Assembly: GCA_019686135.1 (NCBI GenBank)
Contig: JADGHL010000001.1
Span: forward strand, 62,001-126,000
Direction of reading: 5' to 3'
DNA from: Myxococcaceae bacterium
GTDB lineage: Bacteria > Myxococcota > Myxococcia > Myxococcales > Myxococcaceae
Length of the DNA: 64,000 bases
The translations under genes were made by a program, and so were the position numbers. Positions 50,014 to 59,816 of this stretch are shown here, in pieces. The notes under the pieces are model-generated. The model was not told where the DNA came from. It saw nothing but the letters and a program-made list of their open reading frames with translations, and ran no database searches. The stretch's first letter is position 1, and every line of letters starts with the position of its first letter.

Positions 50014-51945
50014 CTGAAGACCCTCGGTGTCCTCATAGCTCTCCTGCTCGTCGCCACCGGGGCCTCCGCTCAATCCCTGGAGATCATCGGACCCGGCGGT
50101 GTTGCGCCACCCGAAGGCTTCGCGGTCGCTGCGTTCGCTAGGGACGCCCGGGGCGCGCGCGTCGCGCTCTCGTCGCCCCGGATCGAGGTGGACGGAGGCA
50201 GTGCGCGCGCTACGCCGCCCGAGGGCGTGCTCTCCACGTGGTTCATCACGCCCGCCGCGTCGTCACACGCGGTGACGGTACGGGTGAAGGACGGCGCGCT
50301 CAGCGCCGAGCAGCGCTTTTCAGTCGGCCCGCCAGCCGGCACCGTGGCGCTGGCGCTTCTGGGACAGCTGCCGGTGAAGGGGCGGGACACCGAGACGACG
50401 ATCGACATCCGCGTGCTCACGCCGAAGGGCGCGCTGGATGCGGAGAGCCCGCCGCCGGTGCTGCAGGCGAACGTGGGGACGATCGCCCGGATCGAACCGC
50501 TCGAGCCGGGGCACTATCGCGCCAGCTACGTGCTCCCGAAGACGCGCTACCCGGAGGTGGCGGTGATCGTCGCCTTCGCGCCGTGGCCGCACCCCGGGTC
50601 CGTGCACGGCGCCATCGGCTCCTTGCTCGTGCCGCTGGCCACGGCGATCAACCTGCCCGGCGTCACCGAGCGCAACGCGGAGATGTCGATCGAGATCGCC
50701 GGCGTGACCTTCGGTCCGACCCGCGCCGGACCGGATGGGCGTTTCGAGCTGCCGGTGGTGGTTCCGCCCGGACACCGGTACGCGCGCGGCCTCGCGATCG
50801 ATCGCGCCGGCAACCGCCGTGTCTCGCGGCTGGATCTCCGTCTTCCGCCGGTGGACCAGCTGGCCTGCGTGATGAACCCGCGCCGGCTCCCCGCGGACGG
50901 GCACTCGCGCGCGCGGATCATCTGCGCGACGTCCGATCCGTATGGGGCGCCGCAGGAGAACGCGAACGTGGAGCTCCGCGTCTCCGCCGGCCGGCGCAGC
51001 GAGCGACGGGCGATCCAGGACGGCGTCTACGAGTGGATCTACACCGCGCCCTCGGAGCTCCCCGCGGCGGGAAAGGCGACCACCGTCTCGGCGCTGTGGC
51101 GTCAGGGGCGGAACGTCTCGCGGGACGAGCTGGAGCTCGAGCTGGTGCAGGGGCCGGCCTCCAGCCTCTCGCTCCGCGTGGGCGAGCCTCTCGTTCATTA
51201 TGGCGGGAAGCTTCAGGTGATCGCCGAGGTCCGTGACGCGCTGGGGCGGCCGCGCGACGACGCGACGGTGACCGCGCGCGCGCCGCTCGGCTCCTTCGGT
51301 GCGCCGACCCGCGTGGCGCCCGGGACCTGGTCGTTGAGCTACCAGCCGCCCGGCGGTGGCACCGCGAGCGCTACGACGATCTCACTGCGCGCCTTCGGCC
51401 CGGCGGGATCGGAGCCGGCGGAGCTTTTGACCTGGGTCGAGGACCACGAGGCGTTCGCGGCGGTGACCGACCTTGCGGGCTGGCCGGTGCCGGATCAGCG
51501 CTTGCGCGTGGGCAACCGGACGGTGACGACCGGCCCCGACGGAGCCGCGAGCCTGGGCCCGCTCAGGTCGGGCACGCTGGACGTGCGGCACGAACGGTGG
51601 CCGGGCCTCTCGGTGCGCCTCCACGTGCTCGACGAGCAGACCGCGTGGCCGGTGGGGACGCGGCCCGGGAGCGCGCGGGTCGAACAGACGCTTACGCTCG
51701 CGCCGCCCACGCCGGTGGTCGTGCAGTTCACGGTGAAGGGCCGCACCGTCACCTACTGGGTGGAGGATCCGCGCGGGAAGATCCTCGAGGACCGCGCCGT
51801 CGCGGTGAACGTGTTGGGTGCGCAGATCGCCGGCACGCGACGCGAGGGCGCGCGCACCTCGGTCACGCTCTCCGCGGCGCCCGCGCAGTTGTCGGTCAGT
51901 GACGTCGCCACCGGCGTGACGGGCGTGGCCGAGGTGACACCGTGA
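50014..51945 (+). CDS. exported Ig-like repeat protein with apparent CTG start
   Basis: A 643-residue protein if started at CTG 50014. The in-frame sequence directly after it is a perfect signal peptide (LKTLGVLIALLLVATGASAQ), and the next usable start (GTG 50188) would delete it. An 8-codon mini-frame ATG 49991-TGA 50017 overlaps the preceding stop (TGATG) and ends on the CTG (CTGA), so reinitiation or a -1 frameshift could supply translation. The mature protein is a chain of about five beta-sandwich (Ig/invasin-like) domains with V-x-V-x-A-L-x-G-x-P and VRDALGRPRDDATVTA motifs. It probably sits in the periplasm or on the surface as a partner of the downstream barrel, to which it is coupled by GTGA. 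Confidence 0.72.
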   Translation: MKTLGVLIALLLVATGASAQSLEIIGPGGVAPPEGFAVAAFARDARGARVALSSPRIEVDGGSARATPPEGVLSTWFITPAASSHAVTVRVKDGALSAEQRFSVGPPAGTVALALLGQLPVKGRDTETTIDIRVLTPKGALDAESPPPVLQANVGTIARIEPLEPGHYRASYVLPKTRYPEVAVIVAFAPWPHPGSVHGAIGSLLVPLATAINLPGVTERNAEMSIEIAGVTFGPTRAGPDGRFELPVVVPPGHRYARGLAIDRAGNRRVSRLDLRLPPVDQLACVMNPRRLPADGHSRARIICATSDPYGAPQENANVELRVSAGRRSERRAIQDGVYEWIYTAPSELPAAGKATTVSALWRQGRNVSRDELELELVQGPASSLSLRVGEPLVHYGGKLQVIAEVRDALGRPRDDATVTARAPLGSFGAPTRVAPGTWSLSYQPPGGGTASATTISLRAFGPAGSEPAELLTWVEDHEAFAAVTDLAGWPVPDQRLRVGNRTVTTGPDGAASLGPLRSGTLDVRHERWPGLSVRLHVLDEQTAWPVGTRPGSARVEQTLTLAPPTPVVVQFTVKGRTVTYWVEDPRGKILEDRAVAVNVLGAQIAGTRREGARTSVTLSAAPAQLSVSDVATGVTGVAEVTP

Positions 51946-54900
51946 GCGCGCCGGCGGTTCGCGTGGGGATCGCGCTGTCGCTCTGCGCGCTGCCGGTGGC
52001 CAGCGCACAGGGGCTTTCGGTGCCCGTCGATCGCTCCGCGACTTCGGGGGCGATCGCCGGCCGGGTGTGCCACGACGACAACGGGGATGGCGTGTGTCAG
52101 GCCGGCGAGCCCGGCGTCCCCGGCCTGCGCCTGGTGATGGAGACGGGGCAACAGGCGCTGACTGACCCGGAGGGCCGTTATCACCTCGCGGCGGTCGCCG
52201 CGCGCTTCGACGATGCGCTCCAGGGCGGCGTGGCGCTGAGCGGACGTCACCGGCTCAAGGTCGATGGGCGGGGACTGCGCCCCGGCGCGAAGGTGGTCCC
52301 GGAGGCGGTGACGCTGGAGGTCCCTTCGAGCGGCCTCGTGCTGCAAAACTTCGCGGTGCAGGAGCCGGTCGCCACGGCCAGCGAGCTTCGCCCCGCATGG
52401 CGCGAGGCGCCTCCGGCGGCGTCGGTGTCGAAGGAGGGGGAGATCGCCTTTCAGCTCTCTGGCCGCGCGTCGCCACGGGACGTGGTGACGGTGGCGGGCG
52501 TGCCGGTGCAGACCTCGGCGGACGGGACGTGGCGGGCGCAGGTGGGGCTTCGCCCCGGCGGGAACGACGTGTCGATCGAGGTGGCCTCGAAGGACGGGGC
52601 GGTGCGTCTGTTCACCCAGCACATCGACGTCGTCCGGCGCGCCGGTGGTGTGTTGGTGATCCCGCGCGAGCCCCGGCCCACCGCGCGGTTGCAGCTCCCC
52701 GGTTCGGACGAGTCGCCGGCTTCCTCCGGAACGGCGCGCGTCCGGGTGGAGGGACCGAAGGGGACGGTGATTGGCCACCCGGGCGGTGAGTTGGTGGTCG
52801 GCGAGGGTGGCGCGGTGGACGTGCCCGTCGAGCTGTTGCCCGGCCAGAACCTTCTGCCGCTGCGCATCCAGCGCCCCGGCGAGCCCGTACGCGAGGCACA
52901 GGTCCGGGTCGAGGCGCGGGCGCGGCCCTTCGTCGTGGCGCTGCTCGACGCGGAGGTGGGGCAGGGACTCTCCCGAAGCGCGGGTGGCCTGCGGCTCATC
53001 GGGCGGGGCGCAGCGCACGCCGAGCTCCCGTTGGGGCGGTGGAGTCTCCTCGGTGAGCTGGATCTGCGCGATCAGGATCTCCGCGACGCGCGGTCGTTCG
53101 GGATCGGCGTGTTGGCGGCGCCGCGCGATGTGCTCGCGCTCGAGCGGGCGCTGGATCCGGAGCGCACGCCGTACGTGTGGGCGGACGAATCCACCTCGGT
53201 CGCTCCCAACGAAGCCGGGGGCCGCGTGCGGTTGGAGCTGTCGCATCCGGACTTCGGCGGCGTCGGCTTCGGGACGCTCCGTGCCCGTTTCGCCGACGGA
53301 GAGATCGGCCGCTATCACCGCGAGCTCTTCGGAGCGTGGGCGCGCGTGCACACGCCGGCATCGGCGCCCGTGCAGGTGGCGGCGGAGGCTTTCGCCTCCA
53401 ACGGCGCGGCGGATCCGGCCACCGGCCTCGTCGCGTTGCCAGCCCACGCGGAGTTCACTTCGACCGGCGGGAGCCTGTTCTACCTGCCGCACGGCTTCGT
53501 CTCGCGCGGGAGCGAGCGCGTGCGGATCGTCACCCGCGACGGGCTGACGGGCGTTCCGATCGCCGAGCGGCACCTCACCCGCGGCGTCGACTACGAGATC
53601 GACGCAGACTCGGGGCGCATCGTGCTCGGGCAGCCGCTCGCGTTCGCGGCCGCGCCGCCCCGCCTGGCGACGAGCTGGCCCACCGAGGGTGCCGAGCCGG
53701 TGCTGGTCGTGGACTACGAGTACGTCGACCTCGCTGCGCCCAACCGTGCGGCGGCCGGTGGAGAGGCGAGCGCGCACCTGGGTCCGGTGACGCTGCGCGC
53801 GGGCGGGGTGAGCGAGGGCGCTGGCTTGGAGCGCTACCGCCTGGTCCGCGGCGGCGCCGCGGTGCGACTTTTCGGCCTCACGCTCTCCGCGGAAGCGGCA
53901 CAGAGCGCTGGCCGCGCCCACGCGCCCAAGGACGTGGCGGTCTCCCCGAACGGTGGGCTGGAGTTCCTGACGCCCTACGACGAGACCGCGGCGTGGACCG
54001 GCCCGGACTCGAGCGGCTGGGCCCTGAGTGTCCGGCTCGCCGGCGACACGTTCGCGGGCGGGCACGTCGACGCCTCGTGGCGGCGGCGGACGCCGGAGTT
54101 CAGCGACGAGACCTTCGACGCCCGCGGCCCGCTGACGCAGCTGAGCGCCACGGTCGAGCAGCCGCTCGGTCCCGTGGTGGTGGGTTTCGTCGCCGATGAC
54201 CGCACGGTGGTCGACCCGCGCGACCCCTTTGGCCGCGACGAGGTCGGAGCGAGGACGCTGGGTGGCTACGTCGGCTACCGGGGCGAAGTGCTGCAGGCCC
54301 AGCTGGAGGCGAAGGATGCGCAGTTGGTGCTCGATCCGCAGGCCGGGGCGCCGGACCGGGTGGAGGGGGCGCGGACGTCGGTGGGCGCGAGCCTGCGCTA
54401 CCGCGTGGCGCCGGGGTTCTGGATCGCCGCGGGACACCGGCAGGCGATCTCCACCCGCGGCGCGGGCCCGGGAGCGTTCGATGACACCTTCACGTCGGCC
54501 GGGGTCGATCTGGCGCTGAACGAACGCACACAGCTGGGCGTGCGCGGAGGATGGGGTCCGCGGACGGGACCGCTGGCGTGGGCGACCGGCCAGTACACCT
54601 CGGGTGGCGACACGTTCTACGGCAGCTACTCGGTCGACGTGGACGGTCCGGACTTTGGCGAGCATCGCGTCGTCTCCGGCGCGCGCACCCGGCTGAGCGA
54701 CGGCACCACCGTGTTCGTTGAAGACGTGGGCGCGCACGACGCCACGAGCGTGCGGATCGCCCGGGCGGTGGGAGTGAGCAGCGAGCTTGCGCCCGGGCTC
54801 AGCCTCTCGGCGCGCTACGAGCGCGGCGCGCGGAGCCCGATCGACGTGCTTGCGCCGCTGCGGCGCGATGCGGGCGGGGTGTCCGTCTCCTTCGTGCGCG

Positions 54901-55571
54901 ACCGCCTGCGGCTCTATGGCCGGGCGGAGACGCGCTTCGAGCGCGGGCATGAGGTGCTGACGCCGTTGTCGGCTCCGGAGGTCGATCGCATCCAGCAGCT
55001 CGCGAGCGCCGCGGCCACGTTCGCGGTGCTCGACAACCTTCATTTCGGCGGACGGCTCAACTGGTCCACCACCCACGAGCGACAGCACCTCATCGCGCGG
55101 CTCGTCGAGGCCTCCGCCGGGCTCACGTGGCGGAGCGATCCGCTCATGGTGGTGCTGCACTACGGCATCGAGCGCGAACTCTCGCCGCTGCGCGCGGACC
55201 TGGGCGAACAGGTGGCCCAGCGCGTGTCGGTGATGCCGTCGCTGAAGCTGGGCGATCGGTTCGCCATCGCCGCGGGCGCGCACGCCGGCTGGTTCAAAGA
55301 GGCTGCAGCAGAAGGAATGGTGCTGTCCGCTTCGCTCCGTCCCTCGGTGCGAGTGGTTGGAGGTCTGGAAGTCGCGGCGGAACTCGCACGGAGATCGTCG
55401 GCGCCGGACGGGGGAAGATTGGACGCGCTGCGGGGCGAGGTCGGCTACCGCTTCGGTGAGGAGCTCATGCTGGCCGGCGGGTACACGCTGTACGGGTTCT
55501 CGGGGCTGGGGCTGACGCCCGATGACGGCGACGCCCAGCGGGTCTACGTGCGCGCGGAGGCCGCCTGGTGA
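51942..55571 (+). CDS. large outer-membrane beta-barrel protein with SdrD-B-like domain
   Basis: A 1209-residue exported protein, GTG start overlapping the previous stop by 4 nt. It has a signal peptide (ALSLCALPVASAQ), then an SdrD-B/Cna-B-like domain (about 35-100, with RVCHDDNGDGVCQAGEPG, a calcium-type D-x-N-x-D-G motif). Two or three beta-sandwich domains (about 155-330) include the FF-like block RPGGNDVSIEV. A long region of amphipathic beta strands (about 340-1209) ends in RVYVRAEAAW, with terminal aromatic Trp as in BAM substrates. Predicted: an outer-membrane barrel with a large periplasmic or surface part, possibly exporting or anchoring the products of the flanking genes. No characterised family is recognised. 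Confidence 0.8.
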   Translation: MSAPAVRVGIALSLCALPVASAQGLSVPVDRSATSGAIAGRVCHDDNGDGVCQAGEPGVPGLRLVMETGQQALTDPEGRYHLAAVAARFDDALQGGVALSGRHRLKVDGRGLRPGAKVVPEAVTLEVPSSGLVLQNFAVQEPVATASELRPAWREAPPAASVSKEGEIAFQLSGRASPRDVVTVAGVPVQTSADGTWRAQVGLRPGGNDVSIEVASKDGAVRLFTQHIDVVRRAGGVLVIPREPRPTARLQLPGSDESPASSGTARVRVEGPKGTVIGHPGGELVVGEGGAVDVPVELLPGQNLLPLRIQRPGEPVREAQVRVEARARPFVVALLDAEVGQGLSRSAGGLRLIGRGAAHAELPLGRWSLLGELDLRDQDLRDARSFGIGVLAAPRDVLALERALDPERTPYVWADESTSVAPNEAGGRVRLELSHPDFGGVGFGTLRARFADGEIGRYHRELFGAWARVHTPASAPVQVAAEAFASNGAADPATGLVALPAHAEFTSTGGSLFYLPHGFVSRGSERVRIVTRDGLTGVPIAERHLTRGVDYEIDADSGRIVLGQPLAFAAAPPRLATSWPTEGAEPVLVVDYEYVDLAAPNRAAAGGEASAHLGPVTLRAGGVSEGAGLERYRLVRGGAAVRLFGLTLSAEAAQSAGRAHAPKDVAVSPNGGLEFLTPYDETAAWTGPDSSGWALSVRLAGDTFAGGHVDASWRRRTPEFSDETFDARGPLTQLSATVEQPLGPVVVGFVADDRTVVDPRDPFGRDEVGARTLGGYVGYRGEVLQAQLEAKDAQLVLDPQAGAPDRVEGARTSVGASLRYRVAPGFWIAAGHRQAISTRGAGPGAFDDTFTSAGVDLALNERTQLGVRGGWGPRTGPLAWATGQYTSGGDTFYGSYSVDVDGPDFGEHRVVSGARTRLSDGTTVFVEDVGAHDATSVRIARAVGVSSELAPGLSLSARYERGARSPIDVLAPLRRDAGGVSVSFVRDRLRLYGRAETRFERGHEVLTPLSAPEVDRIQQLASAAATFAVLDNLHFGGRLNWSTTHERQHLIARLVEASAGLTWRSDPLMVVLHYGIERELSPLRADLGEQVAQRVSVMPSLKLGDRFAIAAGAHAGWFKEAAAEGMVLSASLRPSVRVVGGLEVAAELARRSSAPDGGRLDALRGEVGYRFGEELMLAGGYTLYGFSGLGLTPDDGDAQRVYVRAEAAW

Positions 55572-58500
55572 GCCCCCGTCGGTCGCTGCGCGGCGCGGTG
55601 CTGGTGTCCGCGATCGCCCTGTGGAGCGGGGCGCTGCGCGTGGCCGAAGCAGGGTGGAGCGCGCCGGTCGACGTCGGGGGGACGGTGAACGACGTTCAGG
55701 CGTGGGACGGCGGACAGGTGACCGCGGCGTCGAGCCAGGGCGGGTTCGAGGTGCTCCCGGGGGGTGCGATCGCGCGCAGCTTGACCGGTTTTACGGCTGC
55801 TTCCGCCTATCTCGATGCGTCCGGCTGTCTGATCACAATGGACCGGAGCGGGAACTTTCAGGCGACGCCGTGCTCGCCGCCTCCGGGGATCAACTTCAGC
55901 TTCTCCTTCGCGAAGCGGCTGCGCGTCGCTCCGGGCGGATACGGCTACACGTGTTCGGGGGACACCGCGTCGGGCGTGGAGGTGGCCCTCTCTCCCAGCC
56001 CGGGGAGCGCCGCGTGGTCGGTATCGAATGTGATCGGCGCTTCGGGGTGTGGCGCCGTCAGCGCGGCAACGTTCAGCGGCGACAGTTACGGCGTGGTCGG
56101 GCTGGCCGGGACTTCGACGCTCAGGGTCTACCGGAACGGGAGCGTGGACAGCAGCGGGCATCCTCCCGCGTCGCCCCCGAGTGCTCCGCTGGATACGGCG
56201 CTGACCGGCGATGTCACCACCGGGTTGCGCGCGTTCGTCATCGATCCGGTGGGCGCCATGTACGTCTCTCCGCTCGACGGCGGCTTCGCCGATTTCGTTC
56301 CGGTGCCGCCGCCTGTGGCCGGCGCGACCTTCCGCGCCGTGTCCGTGTACCAGTCCGCCACCGAGCGTTTCGGGATGGCGGTGGTGGACCTGCCGGACGG
56401 CGGCAGCGAGCTCTTCAGCGCAGTGCCGGATCCGTCGCCGGGTTCGTTCGGCTTGCAGTGGCGGCCCAGCACCGCACCGCCGGCGGGCCTGGCCGGACGG
56501 ATCAACCTCCTGAGCTGCTCCCAGACCAACGCCTGCGCGGTGGCGACCACGGCCGCAGACGTTTCCAACGTCGCCGTCTACGGCAACACACAGCCACCCG
56601 GCGTGCTGATGACGTCGGCCACGCTCGCGCCGGGTGCGCAGCAGAGCTTCGCCGCGCCCGCCGATCCGGACGGAGATGCGATCTGGGTGACCGCCACTGC
56701 GTCGCCGGGGATCTCCGCCGAGGTGGATGGCGGGACGATCGTCATCACCGCGCCCGGCGGGCCCCAGTGCGACGGTGGGGTGCCGTACACCGTCCAATTC
56801 ACCAGCAGCGACGGCAAGGCCGGGCACGAGGTGACGTCACAGATCGACCTGACCGTGCTGCGCGACACGCCGCCGGTGCTTCCGGTGGTGACGCCGGCGG
56901 AGGTGACGATGAACGCCGGCGATCCGCCGCAGATGGTGACGGCCGCGCTCGCGCCGGGGGAGTGCGCGAACTTCGGGCTGTCGTGGCAACCCCCGCTCAG
57001 CACGGCGTCGGGCGTCACCGTGACGCCTTCGGCGGACGGCACCTCAGCGACGATCGCCGTACCGCCCAACCAGTGTGCCCCGGTGACGGAGGTATTCCAG
57101 GTGATCACCAGCTCCACTACGTACGGCAACTCTCCGCCCGCGACGCTCACGGTGAACGTGAATGGTTTCGGGGCGCCGCTCGTGCCGTTCGTGGATCGCG
57201 TCGAGACCCAGCTCGCGGGGACCTCCGCCCAGTACGGCGCGCTGCAGACGCACGCCTGCAACGACGGCGGGACGCCCCTGGTCGACGTCGATACGCGCTG
57301 GTGGCTCGATGGCGGAGTGCCCGCGTCGGTGTCCATCACTCCGCCTCTGCCACCCGGCGGCGCCGTGACGGACACGGTGACCGTGGACAGCACCGACCCC
57401 TGCCACGACGGCGTGCTTGAGTTCGTCGCCCGGAACGAATCCGGCGGACTCACCAGCGCGGAGGGCACGCTCACGATCCAGCTGCAGAAGAACCTCGATC
57501 CGCTCGACAGCGGCACGTTCACCCTCACGCCGACCGGTGACGGCTTCGAGGGGACCTCCACCTTCGAGGGCGTGAACTGCGTTGCGGAGCGTCAGCTCAC
57601 GGCGGCGTACATCCTCCGGCTGGGTGACACCGAGCTCGATCGGAAGGTGTTCCCGGTGCCGGGGCCGTGGTCGGTCACGCCGCAGACGTCCTGCGCGCCC
57701 GGGACGGTGCTGACGATCCACGCCGAGATCACCGGGGACGAGTCCATCCGCTCGAACGAGCTCACGGTGATCCCCCACGTCGGGCAGCCGGCGCTCGGCG
57801 CGCTGGAAACGGAGGGGCTGCGCGCGCGATGCGAAGCAGAAAGCGTCTCGGTGATCGCCGAGGGTGCGGTGCGGCACACGCCGGGAGCCGACGAGTGTCT
57901 CGGCCAACAGGTCCGCTGGTCCGCTCCGGACGCGCCGGGGACCACGTTCACTCCAGCCGCCGGGAACGACGTCCGCGCGCAGGTGCAGGCGGATACGTGG
58001 GACGAGCTGGTGGATCGCGACCTGGCCGTCCAGGCGGTCGCCACCGCCGAAGGCGCCGCGACGGCGCCGGGGACGGTGACCGCGCACGTCGTGCCCGATG
58101 CGCCCTTCGTCACCGCTCACCTGGACACGGATGTGCCCATCGCCGAGGAGGGCGTCCGGGTGGGGTTGGTAGCGACGCTGGAGAACACCAGCGCGTGTCC
58201 GGTGGAGGGCGCGCGGTGGATCGTCACGATGGAGGGGCTGCTCCCCTTCGGCGAACTCGCGAGCGTCGCGGGCGTGCGCGCGCCGGCGCTCGTCGAGGGC
58301 AACACCATCACCGTCGAAAGCATCGCGCTGCCGCCGCATCAGCCGGTGCGGATCGTCGTCTCCGCGCGCGCGGCGCTGCTGGGCAGGCCCACCGCGTGGG
58401 GGCAGGTCGTGCTCGGGGACGAGACGCCCGAGGCGATCTCCGAAGTGGCGCGCCTGGGCGAGGGCGTGCCGGAGACGGGCTGTGGCTGCTCGGCGGTGGA

Positions 58501-58594
58501 TGTTCCGGGAGTCATCGCCGCGGCGTTCGCGTTGTCGGCATGGGGCGCTCGCCGGCGGCTCAGAGTCCGAAGGAGATCCGCCGATCCTTCGTGA
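55568..58594 (+). CDS. large MYXO-CTERM surface protein
   Basis: A 1008-residue protein starting with GTG in a 4-nt overlap with the barrel gene. It has a signal peptide (VLVSAIALWSGALRVAEA). Residues about 25-340 look like repeated beta/propeller blocks with scattered Cys pairs, and residues about 345-960 are repeated Ig-like domains (VTPAEVTMNAGDPPQ and similar) with regular Cys residues. The C-terminus CGCSAVDVPGVIAAAFALSAWGARRR is a MYXO-CTERM signal (Gly-Cys, hydrophobic helix, Arg). Such proteins are thought to be lipid-linked to the cell surface after processing. Tight coupling suggests the barrel and this protein are made together. The last 35 nt overlap a convergent gene. Confidence 0.8.
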   Translation: MSPRRSLRGAVLVSAIALWSGALRVAEAGWSAPVDVGGTVNDVQAWDGGQVTAASSQGGFEVLPGGAIARSLTGFTAASAYLDASGCLITMDRSGNFQATPCSPPPGINFSFSFAKRLRVAPGGYGYTCSGDTASGVEVALSPSPGSAAWSVSNVIGASGCGAVSAATFSGDSYGVVGLAGTSTLRVYRNGSVDSSGHPPASPPSAPLDTALTGDVTTGLRAFVIDPVGAMYVSPLDGGFADFVPVPPPVAGATFRAVSVYQSATERFGMAVVDLPDGGSELFSAVPDPSPGSFGLQWRPSTAPPAGLAGRINLLSCSQTNACAVATTAADVSNVAVYGNTQPPGVLMTSATLAPGAQQSFAAPADPDGDAIWVTATASPGISAEVDGGTIVITAPGGPQCDGGVPYTVQFTSSDGKAGHEVTSQIDLTVLRDTPPVLPVVTPAEVTMNAGDPPQMVTAALAPGECANFGLSWQPPLSTASGVTVTPSADGTSATIAVPPNQCAPVTEVFQVITSSTTYGNSPPATLTVNVNGFGAPLVPFVDRVETQLAGTSAQYGALQTHACNDGGTPLVDVDTRWWLDGGVPASVSITPPLPPGGAVTDTVTVDSTDPCHDGVLEFVARNESGGLTSAEGTLTIQLQKNLDPLDSGTFTLTPTGDGFEGTSTFEGVNCVAERQLTAAYILRLGDTELDRKVFPVPGPWSVTPQTSCAPGTVLTIHAEITGDESIRSNELTVIPHVGQPALGALETEGLRARCEAESVSVIAEGAVRHTPGADECLGQQVRWSAPDAPGTTFTPAAGNDVRAQVQADTWDELVDRDLAVQAVATAEGAATAPGTVTAHVVPDAPFVTAHLDTDVPIAEEGVRVGLVATLENTSACPVEGARWIVTMEGLLPFGELASVAGVRAPALVEGNTITVESIALPPHQPVRIVVSARAALLGRPTAWGQVVLGDETPEAISEVARLGEGVPETGCGCSAVDVPGVIAAAFALSAWGARRRLRVRRRSADPS

Positions 58595-59786
58595 GGTCGC
58601 GCCGCTCCTCCAGAAGGCCCAGCAGCTCGAACCCGTACAGCGTCCCGAGCACCTCGCGCTCGCCCAGATCGCTGAGCGCGACCAGGTCCTCGACCGTCTT
58701 GCTCCCGTCCGCCCAGACCAGAAGGTGCGCCTCGGGGCCGCCCAGGTGGATCTCGTGCAGCTGGTACGGCGGATCCGTGGTGGGGAAGAGGCGGCGGTCC
58801 GCGGGGAGCTTCTTGCGCAGGTTCACCAGCGGCTCGCGGCGCGCGCCTTCCATGATCAGATCGCCGGGGAACACGGAGAGCTTCACCAGATCCACCCGCT
58901 GTGGCCGGCGCGCGGAGAACGCGTACTCGCCCTCGGTCCAGCCGAAGGTCGACCAGATGATCGCCTTGATCTGCTCCTCGAGGAGATGCCGGCGTTGTTC
59001 GGCGGTGATGAGCCCCAGCTGGATCATCGCCTCGCCGGTGCGCAGGTTCGACTCCTTCGCCAGCGACGCCACCGCCGCCAGCTCGGACTCCGGGAGCACG
59101 CCGCGCAGGGCGCAGAACCGGGCGAACCGTTCGGTGGCGACGTTGGAGGCGGCGTACACCGGCTTGCCTGATTCGAAGTAGACGACCTTCACCACCTGCC
59201 CATGCCGCAGCTTGAGCTCGCCGGTGTGGCGCGCCTGGTAGTACGCGTTCAGCAGTCGCGCGATCGCGCCCGGACTCAGCGTCCCCGCGTTCGCCCAATC
59301 CGGCGCTGCGCGCGGACGGGCCGGGGCCGGCGCAGGCGCTTCGCCCCATACCTTGTCCCGCTCGAAGAAGGGCGCCGGGATGCGCAGCTCGTCCAGGTCG
59401 TCGGGCTCCGGCGAAGTGGGCTCCGCCGCCGGGCCGGTCACCTTCTCCACCGCCGCGAGCAGCGCGTCGAGATCGAAGGGCTTTTCGAAGAACGCGCGTG
59501 CTCCGTGGAGCGACACCGCCTCCTGCGCGAAGCGCTCGCCCTTGTAGACGCCGCTCACCGCGAAGGACGGAATGCCACGCGCCTTGAGCGCGCCCAATAC
59601 GTCGCTCCCCGGCACGTCCGGCAGGAGCAGATCGACGATCGCCGCATCGAAGCGTTCGGCGGCGATCCGCGCGAGGGCCGCCGCGCCGTCGTGGAGCTCG
59701 GTGACGACGTGGCCGCGCGCCCGCGCCGCTGCGCTGACGAGCGCCGCCAGCTCGGCCTGGTCCTCGATGATCAGCAGACGCGCCAT
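58560..59786 (-). CDS. response regulator with DUF4388 domain
   Basis: A 408-residue cytoplasmic protein: receiver (1-118) with ED at 8-9, acceptor D52 in AIVDLLLPD and the conserved FEKPFD lysine. A linker follows, then a DUF4388 (PATAN-like) module (about 160-300: LSPGAIARLLNAYYQARHTGELKL, VVYFESGKPVYAASN, LEEQIKAIIWSTFGWTEGEYAF) and a C-terminal helical region. DUF4388 proteins are frequent in Myxococcota signalling; binding partners are largely unknown. Its end overlaps the convergent MYXO-CTERM gene by 35 nt, and it is divergent from the VOC gene, 30 bp apart. Confidence 0.9.
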   Translation of the reverse strand: MARLLIIEDQAELAALVSAAARARGHVVTELHDGAAALARIAAERFDAAIVDLLLPDVPGSDVLGALKARGIPSFAVSGVYKGERFAQEAVSLHGARAFFEKPFDLDALLAAVEKVTGPAAEPTSPEPDDLDELRIPAPFFERDKVWGEAPAPAPARPRAAPDWANAGTLSPGAIARLLNAYYQARHTGELKLRHGQVVKVVYFESGKPVYAASNVATERFARFCALRGVLPESELAAVASLAKESNLRTGEAMIQLGLITAEQRRHLLEEQIKAIIWSTFGWTEGEYAFSARRPQRVDLVKLSVFPGDLIMEGARREPLVNLRKKLPADRRLFPTTDPPYQLHEIHLGGPEAHLLVWADGSKTVEDLVALSDLGEREVLGTLYGFELLGLLEERRDLTKDRRISFGL

Positions 59787-59816
59787 GGCGAAGAGCGCGT
59801 ACCATACAACGCTCCC

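Noticed and set aside
50188-50190. GTG 50188 as start of the Ig-like protein
   Set aside because: It would remove an excellent in-frame signal peptide that lies between 50014 and 50073.
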